From NCBI GenBank assembly GCA_964036155.1, contig OZ038423.1:6649249-6713248 (forward strand): a stretch of DNA of 64,000 bases, given 5' to 3'. The notes beneath the pieces were generated by a model that searched no databases, had not been told where the DNA came from, and was given only the letters and a program-made list of their open reading frames with translations. How positions within the stretch are numbered: the stretch's first letter is position 1; each line of letters opens with the position of its first letter. A program made the position numbers and the translations under genes. Below, piece by piece: positions 28,101-40,261 of this stretch. Source of the DNA: Diploscapter coronatus (taxonomy: Eukaryota > Nematoda > Chromadorea > Rhabditida > Rhabditidae).

Positions 28101-31100
28101 CAATAAGTCTCTTCCCAGCTTCGTTTCACAATCTCCATTATTCTTTTCTGTCGTTCTTCTTTCTTCCCTCTTCGCTTCATTCTAATTTCTCCGAGAGTCT
28201 CATTTGACTCCTTGCATATTTCTGCATACAGTTCTCTCTAGACCTTCTTCTTTACAGTACCCTTCACGTTGTTGTGTTATTTACAGCTTTTAGCACAAAG
28301 TCTCGTATTTCGTGTGCAACTCGGCTGTTTTGTAAGCGATCCCCTTCTTTCAGTCTTTGCTTTCCCTTTGCGCCGGTCACCTCTCCCATTCTCCCTCCAT
28401 TTGTCACCGCCCTTTCCCATTTGTTCCTCTATAAAAACCCACAATGGTGAACTCTCATTTTTCACAAAACCGTCGTGTTAAAATTTACAATATTCCTAAA
28501 ATTCAACATAATTTTTTTTCTCGAAAATTTGTTAATATCCGTAATTCGGCAATTTTCAGTTGACCCCGTCAGATTTGGACGAGCTGATTGACACCAGCAA
28601 GGACTACCAGATCGACGACTGGTACGAGACTGATAAGGGATCTGACAGCGAAGACGAGAGAAACAGGTACTTCATACATTCATTACTTTATTCAATCCTG
28701 ACCAATCTACTACTCGCTAATATATTCTGCTATATTCCCCTATTCCCATACGGACGTGTCCCTGCGCAGTCCTGTACATGTCAATACTCAGTACGGATCC
28801 CAGCAACAGCCCTATTGAGCAATGAGCATGTGCGGGACTGCAAGCGGACCATTCAGCCGGCTAATAAACTCACCCCCGATAGATGTATTCTTGCAAATTA
28901 AAAATTGCATAGGCGGCAGCCCCAATACTCATATCTTTGAGTGTCTGGACTGATGCATTCATTCCCCTCGTCTAACATTGTCCCCAGACCAATGCCGTCT
29001 GCTTCCTATCCGGATCATGCGATCACTTTTATTCAAAAAGTTCCATTGAAATCGTTCTGGTTTGGTCTCCTATTCAATGCACGTGTAGTTGCCAAATTCT
29101 CGAATCAGGTGATTTGGAAATGAATAGCAATGATACGTGATTTGAGCGACTTTAGTTTGGCATTCCTGAAATAAATTGTATAATAGATTTCGTAAAAATT
29201 GTGAAAACAGTTCAGACTAGCCGGTGATTAACTCTCCTGTTTACTCTAGAAATTTTATGGCTGTGTTTCGAACATTCGAGCTGTCAAAGTCGGACACAGA
29301 TAATAGTCCAGACGCGTAATATTTTTGGAATTGCTGCGATAAGGCGTTCAACATAAATTTAGACTTTCATTAGCAATTTGTTTTACTGCACTATTAACGT
29401 GAATTATGCACATTGTCATTCCTCGTATCTAAGAGAATTTGTTCCTAAGCTAGGGAGGGATCTAAAAAATAAATGAGAAGTCTTCGAAGCATCTCGTAAT
29501 ATTAATGATTTATGTTATGCATTATCTAGAGCCCCTAAGATTTATTCTATCGTTTTTCTCATTGCGCATTTAGTGGATTCGTTCGTGCAAACACCGAAGG
29601 CCTTGTGTGGGAATATTGAAAATGAGAGAAATTAGTTATTCCCCAGCTGAACAACTCGAGATGATGATCTTCAGTAGAGAAGTAAAGAGAGGGTGAAGGG
29701 AAATGTCGAAAATAGCAGAACGAATTTGCATTATGACTATTGAGTGTTGGGTGTCTTGATATTTTGCAGATACGTTTTTATATGTTTTCGAGCTCTTGCA
29801 ATTTCGCCCAGAATAGTACACCAAATTACATATTCTCTCATCTGTATCTCGTATGTATTGCAATCAACAAATCATGCACTTTGTTTGGCCTCTCGAACTT
29901 GTGAGACGCATCCAAGCGAGAGGAACAGCGCAGCAAAGACTGCCGAGTTTGGAGAGCGCTGTGCGTGGAAGATGGCTATCAATCTCCTCTGCAGCCCTGC
30001 TTCGCGCTCTCTTCCCTCCCCTCTCCTTTCTCCCCTCCTGTCGACACTTTCATCTTCATCTTTCGTAATAGTCAAATAGGCGCCGAGGGGCTGCGCTGTT
30101 CCTGGCTGTTTTTTGGGGCCTTCTTTTCTCCCTGCTCAGCTGCAAAACCCTACGAAAATATGCCGATTACATCAGTAGAGTGCAGCAATCTGGCTTGTTT
30201 CATAAGACTCACCCACTTTTTTCCTGGAAGCACATTAATGGGAGACAATACCTGGACGATTTCATCACCTCCACCTTTCATATTATTTCGTTTTTAATGC
30301 GAACACGCGAATGGAGGAAGAAAGTATTTCACAATCCATAATTCGAGTAACTCGGTCCGTTGCTATAAACACGACCAAAGCAGAAAGGATTTGATGAATG
30401 AAGAGACTGACATTATGATTGCAGCGTGGACATTGTGGCTGAACTGGTCAACAACACAGCAGAAGACAACCATCCTGTCGGAGAGTATAGACAAGAACCT
30501 GCGAGGTAATTGAAAAATAGGAAATTGGAAGAAAATTGATTGATTTTAGAAGGATGAACGACCACCTCTTGCCTGACATGGACATGTCAATCGAAGATGG
30601 GGAGGAAGAGATTGAGCAGGGCGATCTCTTCGCAGAAGCAGAACCGGGTTTCTTCGATGGCAGAGAACGATTCGTCGGGCATGATTGTATGCGTTTTATT
30701 CGTGAAAAAAAGTTTCAAATCCACGACCTTTAGATCACTACTACTATCATGACGAAGGCAGAGGCTTCGTTCGTGAGCATCACATCACTGAAGCCGTTGG
30801 TCGCCAGTTCGGAGAAGTCCAGATGGAGGCTCCCAGAGCTGCTAATGAGCCGATCGAGAGATACGAGGACATTGGCTATGAGAGAAGACATCGCAGAAGT
30901 GGCAATGAGCGTGTTCATCCAAATGGTAAGCAGCATAGCACGGAAGTTGCTGAGCCAAGTACGATCTTCCTTGTTTCAGAACTGTGCACAGCTGCTTCTC
31001 GAGCCATTCCACTGTGCGACAACATGCGCGAGAGGCGAGAGATTGCTGAGTTCGGAGAAGCGGGCTATTGCCAGACGAACCTGAACGACGAGCTGCAGCA

Positions 31101-31392
31101 GCTCAGATACTTGCTCAGAAGACCGCTCAGCAGGAAACTCGAGAACAAGATCATCGACCGCCATGAGAGAGTAGGAAACCATGAATGCAGACCATGTCAT
31201 TAGCAGTGATTTTTCTTGCAGGTCATGCTCTGCCACATTCTGAAGGTGGCTGAATCTGACCAGGAGGAGGCTCTCCGTCTGGCGGATCGCCTCATCTCTC
31301 CTTCGGACGAGTTCTTCGAACGCCGCAAGCGACGTTTCGCTTTCTGCCCCACAAAGCTGGCCTTCTTCACAAACGGTTTTATCTTTAGTTAG
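19183..31392 (+). CDS. Acidic 379-aa protein of unknown function, eight exons
   Basis: Exons 19183-19371 (first ATG of the exon at 19307), 24175-24370, 28560-28666, 30425-30505, 30550-30686, 30734-30925, 30980-31170 and 31222-31392 join with matching phases to exactly 380 codons including the stop. Exon 1 follows TTATTTCAG and has no earlier ATG, which fits a trans-spliced 5' UTR. The protein has no signal peptide. In order it has a Ser-rich start, a Gln/Glu/Pro stretch, a basic KKFRLKKMKR patch (about residues 73-82), long acidic Asp/Glu segments, a His/Tyr cluster, an Arg-rich segment, and a C-terminal region with spaced cysteines and RRKRR near the end. I do not recognise the family. The basic patch could be a nuclear signal (inference). 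The late exons look strongly coding. The link of exon 1 to exon 2 across 4.8 kb rests on phase and splice signals only. Confidence 0.7.
19435..19485 (+). repeat. TTTTCC hexamer microsatellite
   Basis: About eight copies of a CTTTTC/TTTTCC unit grade into CTTTTT copies, roughly 65 bp downstream of exon 1 of the 379-aa gene. Confidence 0.9.
22077..22099 (+). repeat. Short CAG repeat
   Basis: An interrupted run of CAG trinucleotides within intron 1. Shorter CAG runs recur near 22,230 and 22,975. Confidence 0.8.
22650..22669 (+). repeat. (TC)n microsatellite
   Basis: An uninterrupted run of TC dinucleotides inside the first intron of the 379-aa gene. Confidence 0.9.
24371..28559 (+). other. 4.2-kb second intron of the 379-aa gene
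   Basis: Lies between GATGAG/GTTAGC and AATTTTCAG/TTGACC. It contains mixed AT-rich and T/C-rich sequence, a TTTG run near 28,042 and no exon I can support. Open frames at 26,165-27,036 look compositional. The third intron (28667-30424) is likewise empty. Confidence 0.5.
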
Positions 31393-33596
31393 CTAAATCA
31401 CTCAATCAGAAGCTCCTCAATTCATTTGTTTCTCTAACGAGTCAATATTATCCCTATTTGCAGTTAGTTGTGTTCTATTTCTTTTCGTTTATTGTAGTCA
31501 TTTTGTGCTGCTGGCAGATTACTGTTGCCTGTTTGCAGATTTGAGAATCTATCCGAAACGTGTGCAATGTTTTTTATAATAATTTAGAATTTATTCGAGG
31601 AATAATAATTTAGAAAAAGTGAAGCGAAGAGAGAATTTACAAGAAGGTCTGTGATTGAAGAATGATTTCTATTGTATCCACATGTCTGGTTATTTGATTA
31701 TTCGGTAGCTTTTAGAGAATTTTTTGTTTATTGACATTTGTTTTATTTGGCGATATATCAAAACATGAGATACCATTTTATCTGACTAATTCTTGTTACT
31801 ATTGACACAAAGCTTTATCCATTTCATTCGTAATATCATATGTGCATTCTACACAATTTCTCTAGCAAAATAACTCATCCCTGACATTGCATTTTTAATC
31901 TTGTCACATTCTTTGCACCGATGGCAATGATTTGCGCTGAATGCCTTCCAAAGCTCAACACTTGGTCGCTTTTGAATTGTTATCGATTTCAAAATTTTGT
32001 CTTCTACTTCTATTTAAAAATCATATAATCAAAAAAAGTCTATTCAAAATTGATCAAATTAGGTTCGCTTTCAGCGCTCATTGCCGGTGAGAATATTGAA
32101 CTGAATCTTAACACAAATTTGTTTAGCTTGATCCATCAGGTTCTGTGTTTTTCTCTTCTCTTTCCTCTAGAATTGTATCTCGGTGTGTTTTGTAATATCA
32201 ACGCAACTCGACTCAATCATTCTTCTGATTGATCGAATCGACATGTTGCGACGTGTTCCCCTATGTTTCGCAACAGCCCACCTCAAGGAGATCGTGCTGC
32301 TCGTTTGCTCGATTATCAGCTATTAGCTCGAAGCTTTATCACTCCGTATCGGTCTTTATCGCTCTTCCGTCTCCCAGTTTTAATCCCTCCGCTCCGTTGT
32401 GGTATCAGCGAGTCCAAATCATCACACCCTCTTTTCTTCAGTTATAAAAATGGTCATGCTTATCAACAATCACGCAGAGCTCCAAAATGGGAGATTTTCC
32501 CGCCAAAAATTAGGGAATTGGCTCATTTCTTCAATCACCCAATGATATTTTTCGTATGTACTCTCTATTTGTGCGAATTTTGGCAATTACTGGAGGTGAA
32601 ATTTCGGACTATTTTTATGCTCAATAATTGCCCAATTTTCAAATTCTTAGATTTAGAATATCCTTTTGTAAGGACACAAATTGTTCTCTCTATCTAATCT
32701 CAATTTATGATTTCTCTATTTTCCTCCCCTCACTTTATACAGTATTCCCTATTTTCAACACCTTTTGATACATTATTAAACTGGTCTCAGAGTCTCGTTG
32801 AAACGTTGAATTGTAGTAAATTATCACATTTCAAGTTGGTCAATAAAATTTTTATATCAGAAAATATCCGTAAATGCAGCTTCGCAAAAATAATAACCGA
32901 GAAAAATTTCATTTGGACAAAGCAGTTGCATACGAAATAAGGCTAGGAGAAAATCATGCCCAATGTCCAATATCATTTCGCATGTAACATCACAATGAAT
33001 TGGTGTTGTATAATGTGATAGAGTTAATGGTTTTGGATGTGTGAAATTAAAGTTTGTGAGAGTTGATGTGAGGTTTAAGTTGCTTTGTGAGTTTATGTTC
33101 TATCTTGGCTCGGACTTGTCGAATTCAAGTCAATACACAATGTTTCGTCTATCAAAATTTATTGGCATAAATGCCTGTTAGGGCTTTAGTGATTTAGAAT
33201 CTTAGTAGATGTTGGCCGGAGGAAGATTAGGCCGATTGGTTGAATATGAAGATCAGTAATGAGACTTGGGTGTGGGTGAGATGAATTTCGATTATTTAGA
33301 TTGGGTAATTGAATGATGTATGCTAATTTGGACTGGATCTTTGGGATCGAGGGACGATGCATTCAAGCGTGTGTACGTGTGTGGATGGGTTAGTCATAGA
33401 GCCCATCAGAGCTGAGACGAAATTGAAATTTTAAAATTCGAAATAGAAATTTCGTCTCAGCTCTGATGACTAACCAAAATTCATAGATAGTATATATACT
33501 TATCTTTGTTTTCGTTTTTAAAGTCGTGAACACCTTTCAGATAATCTATTACATAATTTATTCGTTTTCTTGTACAAAAATTCCGAATTCAGAAGT
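31393..33596. other. Intergenic, with convergent 3' ends
   Basis: About 2.2 kb between the stop of the 379-aa gene (+) and the stop of CUB gene 1 (-). An ATG-started frame at 32,263-32,697 (144 codons) has no recognisable domain and is not called. The strongest structure is the hairpin at 33,388-33,475. Confidence 0.5.
33388..33475. repeat. Perfect-arm inverted repeat (hairpin)
   Basis: A 20-bp arm at 33404-33423 (starting CATCAGAGCTGAG) is the exact reverse complement of 33449-33468, with a 25-nt AT-rich loop. The outer bases GGTTAGTCAT and ATGACTAACC pair as well, apart from about nine extra bases in the left arm. It lies about 120 bp beyond the CUB gene 1 stop. It may be a small foldback element or an RNA hairpin. 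Confidence 0.85.
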
Positions 33597-35676
33597 TTAG
33601 ACTTGAGTCCAAGACATTCTCCACCCCTTGCGCTGATCTGCGCGGTCGGAAATGAACTTCATGCTGAACGAGTCGCCAGCGAAAGTGTGGTCCCATTTCA
33701 CTTCGTGAGTTCCAGACAGACTAAATTGAATATTCACTAATTACATGAATATAATTATGCAAATTCAGGGATTTTACGAATTTATTCATCCCCGTCCAAT
33801 TCCCAGATTTGGAAAACCTTGCCCTCACTGTCACAGGAAAATCGAATTTGTGAAATGCCTTTGCCCGTTTTTGATATTCAAAATTATTATTCTTTATGAA
33901 TAAGTTGTAACAAAAAATGTTGATGTAATTGAACTTATTATTACTCGAAAAATCCACCCTAAAATAACTTACTTAGCGACAAGGAATTGTGGCTCTTGCA
34001 CCATTCCTTCATAGATGAGCAAATTGTCGTAATTCTCTTCGGTATCGAAATCTACCACTCTAGCTCTCACCTGAAGTTTATCATAATCAAAACGAAATAG
34101 TCCATGTTCACTTACTCGGGATTTTGGATTCACCCTGACAGTGTACAACTGATTCGTAAACGAATCGTAATGGTTCGGGTAGTTTGGACTAAATTTTAGA
34201 TTTTGTAGGGATTAATAAATTTCGATGCATTTGATAGCCGAAATTGAGCCAAGCATTATTTTCAAATGGAATAAGTCTTTTTTCTGATTAGATCAATATA
34301 AAAAATTACCAGGTATCAGTGGCTAAAAGTCAAATTCAAGCGTTTCAAATTTGAATTATTTCTTTGCATGGAATAAAACCATATCAGGTTTCAAGGTTAG
34401 GCTGGATACTATCAAATCCAAAAAATCTTATAAATTTTACCTAGTCAGAACTCCAGATGGGCCGGATTGGTTGATTGGTGAAAGAACTCGCCTTAAAAAA
34501 ACATTATGTCGTGCAATCAGGAAGTAGCATACTTGTTTAAACATCACTACATGAAGAGCATACCACACCGAAATAGTTTTAAAAATCCTCCTAGTCCCCT
34601 CCTTCCCTATCTCTGTTTAGACTTTTTTTATTATACTATGGAGCTGCAAAAAACTTAAGTAAAAGGAATAGTGTGCTTACTTAGCGACCCATTTTGCATA
34701 CCAGCCGATGTCCACATTGGTATTGTCGGTGTGGAACCAAAGCGTCATCTGATTGCTAGGGCCTTGGCATTGGGTCGTGGGAGACGTCGCGTTAAATCTA
34801 AATCTCATTTTTTAATTTATCAGCTCATTTGAACTGAAAGTAATCACTTCTGGATCAATTTAGACTCGTCGATTTCGGGTCCATCATAAACACTCACGAA
34901 ATCGTTCTTGTCTTGAAGGAAGAATGGGTCGAAACTAAGCCCGATGTAGTGTCCAGCCGGTGCTGAAAATAGTCTAGTTTTCTATCAAGCTTTGAAAATT
35001 AAAACTAGATTAGATAAGAAAAGTTGTTATTGTAATTCTACTGCTTTAGAATAACATAAAAGATTTTTCTTCTATCAAAGAGCTGAAGTAATGGATAGAT
35101 TAAACTTTCATGGAAAATCATTAAAGGATCCGCTCTACAAAGTTCCATTGTTGCATAAAATTTATAAGAATGACGATAATCAAGATGAAAAGAGTAGTCC
35201 TTACCATTGATCTGATATCGGCAATCGATGTTGTTGAAGTAGGCCTAAAATTTTGGTATTTATTTTGGGGTAAAAAAACTGATTACATTCGGGAAGTTGG
35301 GCGAGAAGAGAGTTCCATTGAAGGTTGATGGGCCTCCGAGCATTCCACCATTGCATCTGAATTTCTTTCTAATTTATGGTTTGTGATTATTTGTTTGGAT
35401 TGAAAGATCACTCCTGTTAGCTGGCATACTATTATTCAACTGATATTAAATGATAAAGGTTCAATTCTCACGATGCTTCAGGTTTTTTGCAAATAGATGG
35501 TTGAATGTTCCAGCAGCGATTCGACATACTTGTGTCGATTCCCTGAATACGTTTCAAATTAGTTTTTTTTTTTTTAAATAATTCAAGATCTTCAACATTT
35601 TACCCACATTCATTCCACTCTGCGCCGAAGCATATCCAACCAGAAGCATAGCCACAGAAAGTAGACTTTTGCTCAT
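33597..35676 (-). CDS. Secreted protein with two CUB domains (copy 1)
   Basis: Ten exons on the minus strand: 35676-35608, 35542-35472, 35356-35287, 35244-35205, 34962-34848, 34797-34681, 34491-34441, 34188-34116, 34070-33973 and 33720-33597. Phases agree and give 275 residues. Residues 1-19 form a signal peptide ending ASAQ. CUB 1 shows CNGG, GTLFSPNFPN, DCRYQI, NDFVSVYDGPEID and ends GWYAKWVA. CUB 2 shows SGVLTSPNYPNHYDSFTNQL, NYDNLLIYEG and a final GWRMSWTQV. CUB domains are extracellular beta-sandwich binding modules; no catalytic domain is present. CUB 2 lacks the usual first cysteine pair. The exon 1 donor is uncertain: the frame requires AAT/GTGGGT rather than the nearby GTAAAA. Tandem paralogue of the gene at 37,370. 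Confidence 0.85.
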
Positions 35677-35951
35677 TTTGCTGACTGCCGATTTTCGAAA
35701 TACAAAATGTGACACTTCATTCAATTTCACCCCTTTTATTTGAATAATTATTCGCAGAAGAAGAGACAAATTGAATAAGAATCATTCGTTCTGAAAGAAA
35801 AGAAATTTTTTTAAAGATTGTTTTCATCGCTTTTATGAATAGAGAACAGAAAATCAAGAAGCAACGTTCCAGACGAGAAGATAGCATTTTCTACGTATTC
35901 TTGCTTCTAAAATAAAACATCTTGATGTTCAAAAATCTAGATTAAAATTTA
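35200..35951 (-). repeat. Near-identical block shared by the two CUB genes (unit A)
   Basis: Covers exons 1-4 of CUB gene 1 and about 275 bp upstream of its ATG. It matches 38,520-39,262 with only scattered substitutions, while the 3' halves of the two genes differ much more. Confidence 0.85.
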
Positions 35952-37369
35952 AAGGCTCAAAAATGACACAATCAATCAAGATTATCTAATTGGCAAGGAC
36001 AGCGCGAATATTCAGAAACTCCATAACTCCGTTACATTAATGCAGTTTAAAATTGGCAAATTTACCCTTTTCCATTAAAATCGCATACAAGTCTGTATAA
36101 TATGGATCGTGTGATTGACTCGCACCACTAATCCCCATTTGATCTCAATTCATCTAACTCAAGTTACCCAAATTAGTATACAAATCGGCATTCATCTCAC
36201 CCTACTCCCAAACATCAGTACAATTTCTTCTCTTCCAGCAATCGACAGATTTCAAACTGCCTCCACTCTCGACAGCAATTCCAATTGACCGATCTGCAAA
36301 TCCACAACTCAACTGGGCGATCTTCAAGAAAAAGTAAAGCAAATCCTAATTATGCTCTTGTATCCTATAACTCGACAGACAACGGATCGGGCTACACAAT
36401 AAAACATTCAAAGCTCTCAAATTCATCTTCTTCTACACTTATCAATTGCATCACCAACCCGTGCACAAATCCTCAAAACAGTCATATCGTTCACGTCCTC
36501 AGAATATCCTCATGATGATAAAATTTAATAAATACTTGATGCCCAGTCTGAATATTCTGCAACTTTTCAGATATTTTTGAAAATAATGTTATCTTTGTAG
36601 AAAAATAGTATTTCATTACGTTTCGATGCAAAGTTATTCAAAATGTTCCACTGCATTGCCAACATCGCTCTTTGTGAGAGATTCATAATTCAGGCAAGTA
36701 ACAATGATAGCCCCTACCAAGAACCAATAACGAATTGGAAATGATTCACCACACAGCACCAGCTTTAGTCGAAGGTAGCATGATAGTTGACAGACTACTC
36801 AATTGTCAAATATAATAAAAGAAAAAGTCAAACAGGAACTCAGAACAGTTCATCGCCTGCAACACGAGAAGATGAAATTGGTGGAGCTGTGACAACATAG
36901 CATCGATAGATACCAGTTGCATATTTTTTCAGATAGAAATGGCAAGCATAAATCAAATACAATAAACAATAATATCTATGAAGCCGACAAGTTGCAAATA
37001 TATGGTAATAATCTTCATCAGGAGCTGCTTTCAGGCGAAACAAACAATGGTTGGCGAGTAACGTAATATCTAAAATAGAAGAAGCAATAATGATATGGTA
37101 CGATATCCCTGCCTATTTAGGTACGTAATCTGAGAAAATTGCAATTTATGGTTTTCATGAGCACAGGAAGAGATAAAGTTCGATCTATTTGAGTGAAATA
37201 TTCACAACTCGCTGCATTCAATTTCTCTACTTAACTGCGTGAGTATGTTGAAAAATAAACATTGCCAAAAAAATCACACAAAATTATCAATTAAGTTTGA
37301 ATAGTCGCAGAACGAATTTATTCATTTCTCTAAAAGAAAAAAACAATTTCGACATTTTGATTAGAAGTT
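35677..37369. other. Spacer between the two CUB genes
   Basis: The first 275 bp are the duplicated upstream region of CUB gene 1, presumably its promoter. The remainder is AT-rich. Frames at 36,285-36,515 (+) and 36,840-37,043 (-) have no domain or good start and are not called. Confidence 0.5.
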
Positions 37370-38991
37370 TTAGACTTGAGTCCAAGACATTTTCCATCCT
37401 TTGTACTGTACATTGCGAGTAGAAGTGAACTTCATGCTGAACGAATCGCCGGCGAAAGTGTGGTCCCATTTCACTCCGCGAGCTCCAGACAGACTAAATT
37501 GAATATTCATTAGTTACGTGAATATAATCATGCTAATTTTGACACTTAAAATTGTTTCTTCCTAAAAATAACTCTGCGAAAATATTTTCATCTATATTAA
37601 ATTTATCCGAAACCTGATTCATATCATAGCTCAACTAATGTAAGCTGACGAGTGTTTCATATGTTATTGGAATTATATCAGTATCGTTTGAATGTTAGAA
37701 ACTTGCAGATGGATGAAGAAATTACTGAATAAAATTCGCCAATAAATGCTATCTTTAGATAACTATTAGCTAGTGCTGATTAGCAAGGGATTATTTACTG
37801 CAGATGATCAACTTTTTGCATAGAATTAAATTTGCCTACTTAGCGACAAGGAATTGCGGTTCCTGAACAGTTCCTTGATAGATGAGCAGCGGGTCCAAGT
37901 TCTCCTCGACTGCGAAATCTTCGATCGTTGCTTTCACCTGAAATTTGAGAGAACAATCATAAATTAATTCAAATTCGCTCACTCGGAATCCGGGATTTAC
38001 TTTGACAGTGTACAGCTGATTCGTGAAGGAATCGTAATGGTTCGGGTAGTTTGGACTGAATGAAATAATTTATCTGGATATAAACCAAAGAGAAAAATCA
38101 CCTAGTCACAACACCAGATGTTCCGACTTTATTGATTGGTGAAAGAGATCTAAAAATGAAATATATTTTCTTTAATTTTACAATGAATGTGTGCTTGCCT
38201 GGCAACCCAGTTCGCGTACCATCCCTTATCCACATTTGCGTGATTTGAATGGAACAAAATCGTCATTTGATTTCCTGCACTTTGGGCTTGAGTGTCGGCA
38301 TCTGTGGTGTCGAATCTAAATTCTCCGTTGGCAATTTATAATCCTCTGAGTATGAGTACTTTGCAATCAATTTAGACTCGTCGATTTCTGGCCCATCATA
38401 AACGCTCACGAAATCGTTCTTGTCTTCGATGAGGAATGGCTGGAAATAGATGCCAATGTAGTGTCCGGCAGGGGCTGAAATTGTTTTTTTCCAAAATTGC
38501 TTTGTTTTATGAAATTCATCCTACCGTTGATCTGATATCGGCAATCGATGTTGTTGAAGTAGGCCTAAAATGTTGTATTTATTTTGGGATAAAAAAACTG
38601 ATTACATTCGGGAAGTTGGGCGAGAAGAGAGTTCCATTGAAGGTTGATGGGCCTCCGAGCATTCCACCATTGCATCTCAATTTCTTTCTAATTTATGGTT
38701 TGTGATTATTTGTTTGGATTGAAAGATCACTCCTGTTAGCTGGCATACTATTATTCAATCGATATTAAATGATAAAGGTTCAATTCTCACGATGCTTCTG
38801 GTCTTCTGCATGTTGCTGGTTGAATGTTCCAGCAGCGATTCGACACACTTGTGTCGATTCCCTGAATACGTTTCAAATTAGTTTTTTTTTTAATAATTCA
38901 AGATCTTCAACATTTTACCCACATTCATTCCACTCTGCGCCGAAGCATATCCAACCAGAAGCACAGCCACAGAAAGTAGACTTTTGCTCAT
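37370..38991 (-). CDS. Secreted protein with two CUB domains (copy 2)
   Basis: Ten exons, at the same junctions as copy 1: 38991-38923, 38861-38791, 38675-38606, 38564-38525, 38474-38360, 38315-38199, 38149-38102, 38055-37983, 37937-37840 and 37493-37370. They give 274 residues. The signal peptide is nearly identical (MSKSLLSVAVLLVGYASAQ). CUB 1 keeps the cysteines and NDFVSVYDGPEID; CUB 2 keeps LTSPNYPNHYDSF-like sequence and ends GWKMSWTQV. Exon 7 is one codon shorter than in copy 1. Intron 6 starts with GC (AG/GCAAGC) where copy 1 has GT. The frame is intact throughout, so this looks functional. Its ligand is unknown. Confidence 0.85.
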
Positions 38992-39262
38992 TTTGCTGAC
39001 TGCCGATTTTCGAAATACAAAATGTGACACTTCATTCAATTTCACCCCTTTTATTTGAATAATTATTCGCAGAAGAAGAGACAAATTGAATAAGAATCAT
39101 TCGTTCTGAAAGAAAAGAAATTTTTTTAAAGATTGTTTTCATCGCTTTTATGAATAGAGAACAGAAAATCAAGAAGCAACGTTCCAGACGAGAAGATCGC
39201 AATTTCTACGTATACTTGCTTCTAAAATAAAACATCAAGATGTTCAAAAATCTAGATTAAAA
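38520..39262 (-). repeat. Near-identical block shared by the two CUB genes (unit B)
   Basis: Second copy of the block at 35,200-35,951. It includes exons 1-4 and about 270 bp of upstream sequence. Identity ends abruptly near 39,262. Confidence 0.85.
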
Positions 39263-39986
39263 TTTAGATTAAAAAAATATTAGATTTGCGACTAATGAAG
39301 AACATAAAAACTAACTTTACAAAGTCGTTAATTGTAAAAAAAAAACCATATTATTGTCAATGACCAATTACTTGAGACGAAGGGAATGAGATGCAATTTT
39401 GGTGCGGTTTTTGCTATAAGCTTGACTAGCTCAGCAGGTTTGGAGAAAATACTTTCGTAACTCTGCCTTCACGTTGAGAATTTCACTTGCGCTCTCTACT
39501 CCATAGAGCTGTATTGGACTGAAATTAAATGGATAGATACCATGAAAATGATAGGGAAAATGTCTTATCATCAATGAGACAGTGAAAAGAGATTAACTGA
39601 GAGAAAAATACAGGCTATTTCAGTGAAACATCGAGAGAATATGAAAAATACACTAACATTGATGCTGCCGACGAACAATATTAGGTTCCGAATACGTTCA
39701 ACAACTGTTCACAAGAAATCGATTAACTATTTCTGCTATATGTTTTGAAAAATTTAGTTTGAAATTTATTAGTGGGTTGAGATTACTATAAAATAAATAC
39801 GGGATTTTGTTACGGAGTTTTTGAAATAAAATATTTTAGAGAATATTTATTTCAGTTATAATTATTCCTTGTTATTTTTTAATATCTTCGAGAGTTGTCT
39901 GTATCATGTTCACTGAAGCTAAATTATTATTTCATATTTTATTGAATAAAATTTCTATATGAAATCTGAGATTATATTATCAAGCT
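38992..39986. other. Upstream region of CUB gene 2
   Basis: The first 270 bp are duplicated from CUB gene 1. The remainder is AT-rich with no supported gene. The 3' end of the kelch fragment abuts it on the right. Confidence 0.5.
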
Positions 39987-40261
39987 TTATTTTATAGTAA
40001 GTTTTCCGACTTCACTCCATTTATTCGTTTGTGGATCGTATTCTTCAATAGCATCACAGAAGTTTATCTCATAGTAAAAACCATCACTTCTTTTCTCAAT
40101 ATTTTGAAATCTAAGTTAACAAATATTTCGTATAAAGATATGCAAAATCTTAGCTCACATTCCTCCGATTGCATACAATTTTCCATTCGCAGCAACAAGC
40201 GAATGATGATATCTTGCATAATTCATATCAGCGATTCGAGAAATTCGACTGTCAACTGGAG
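39987..40261 (-). pseudogene. Orphan C-terminal kelch-repeat fragment
   Basis: Two exons, 40261-40159 and 40089-39987, join in frame (AAT/GTGAGC to GAAAAG/AAGTG). The translation is typical kelch: MNYARYHHSLVAANGKLYAI, GG, a DGFYY segment, then DAIEEYDPQTNKWSEVGKL, followed by a stop. This covers about one and a half blades of a propeller that needs six. Upstream there are only about 430 AT-rich bases before the uL3m stop, with no further kelch exons. It has no internal stops or frameshifts, so it is either a recent partial duplication or the tail of a gene whose other exons lie elsewhere. It is not a copy of the KLHL20 gene end at 60.8 kb. Confidence 0.6.

Noticed and set aside
32263..32697. 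ATG-started 144-codon frame
   Set aside because: No recognisable domain, no promoter or splice context, and the composition drifts to AT-rich noise after the first third.
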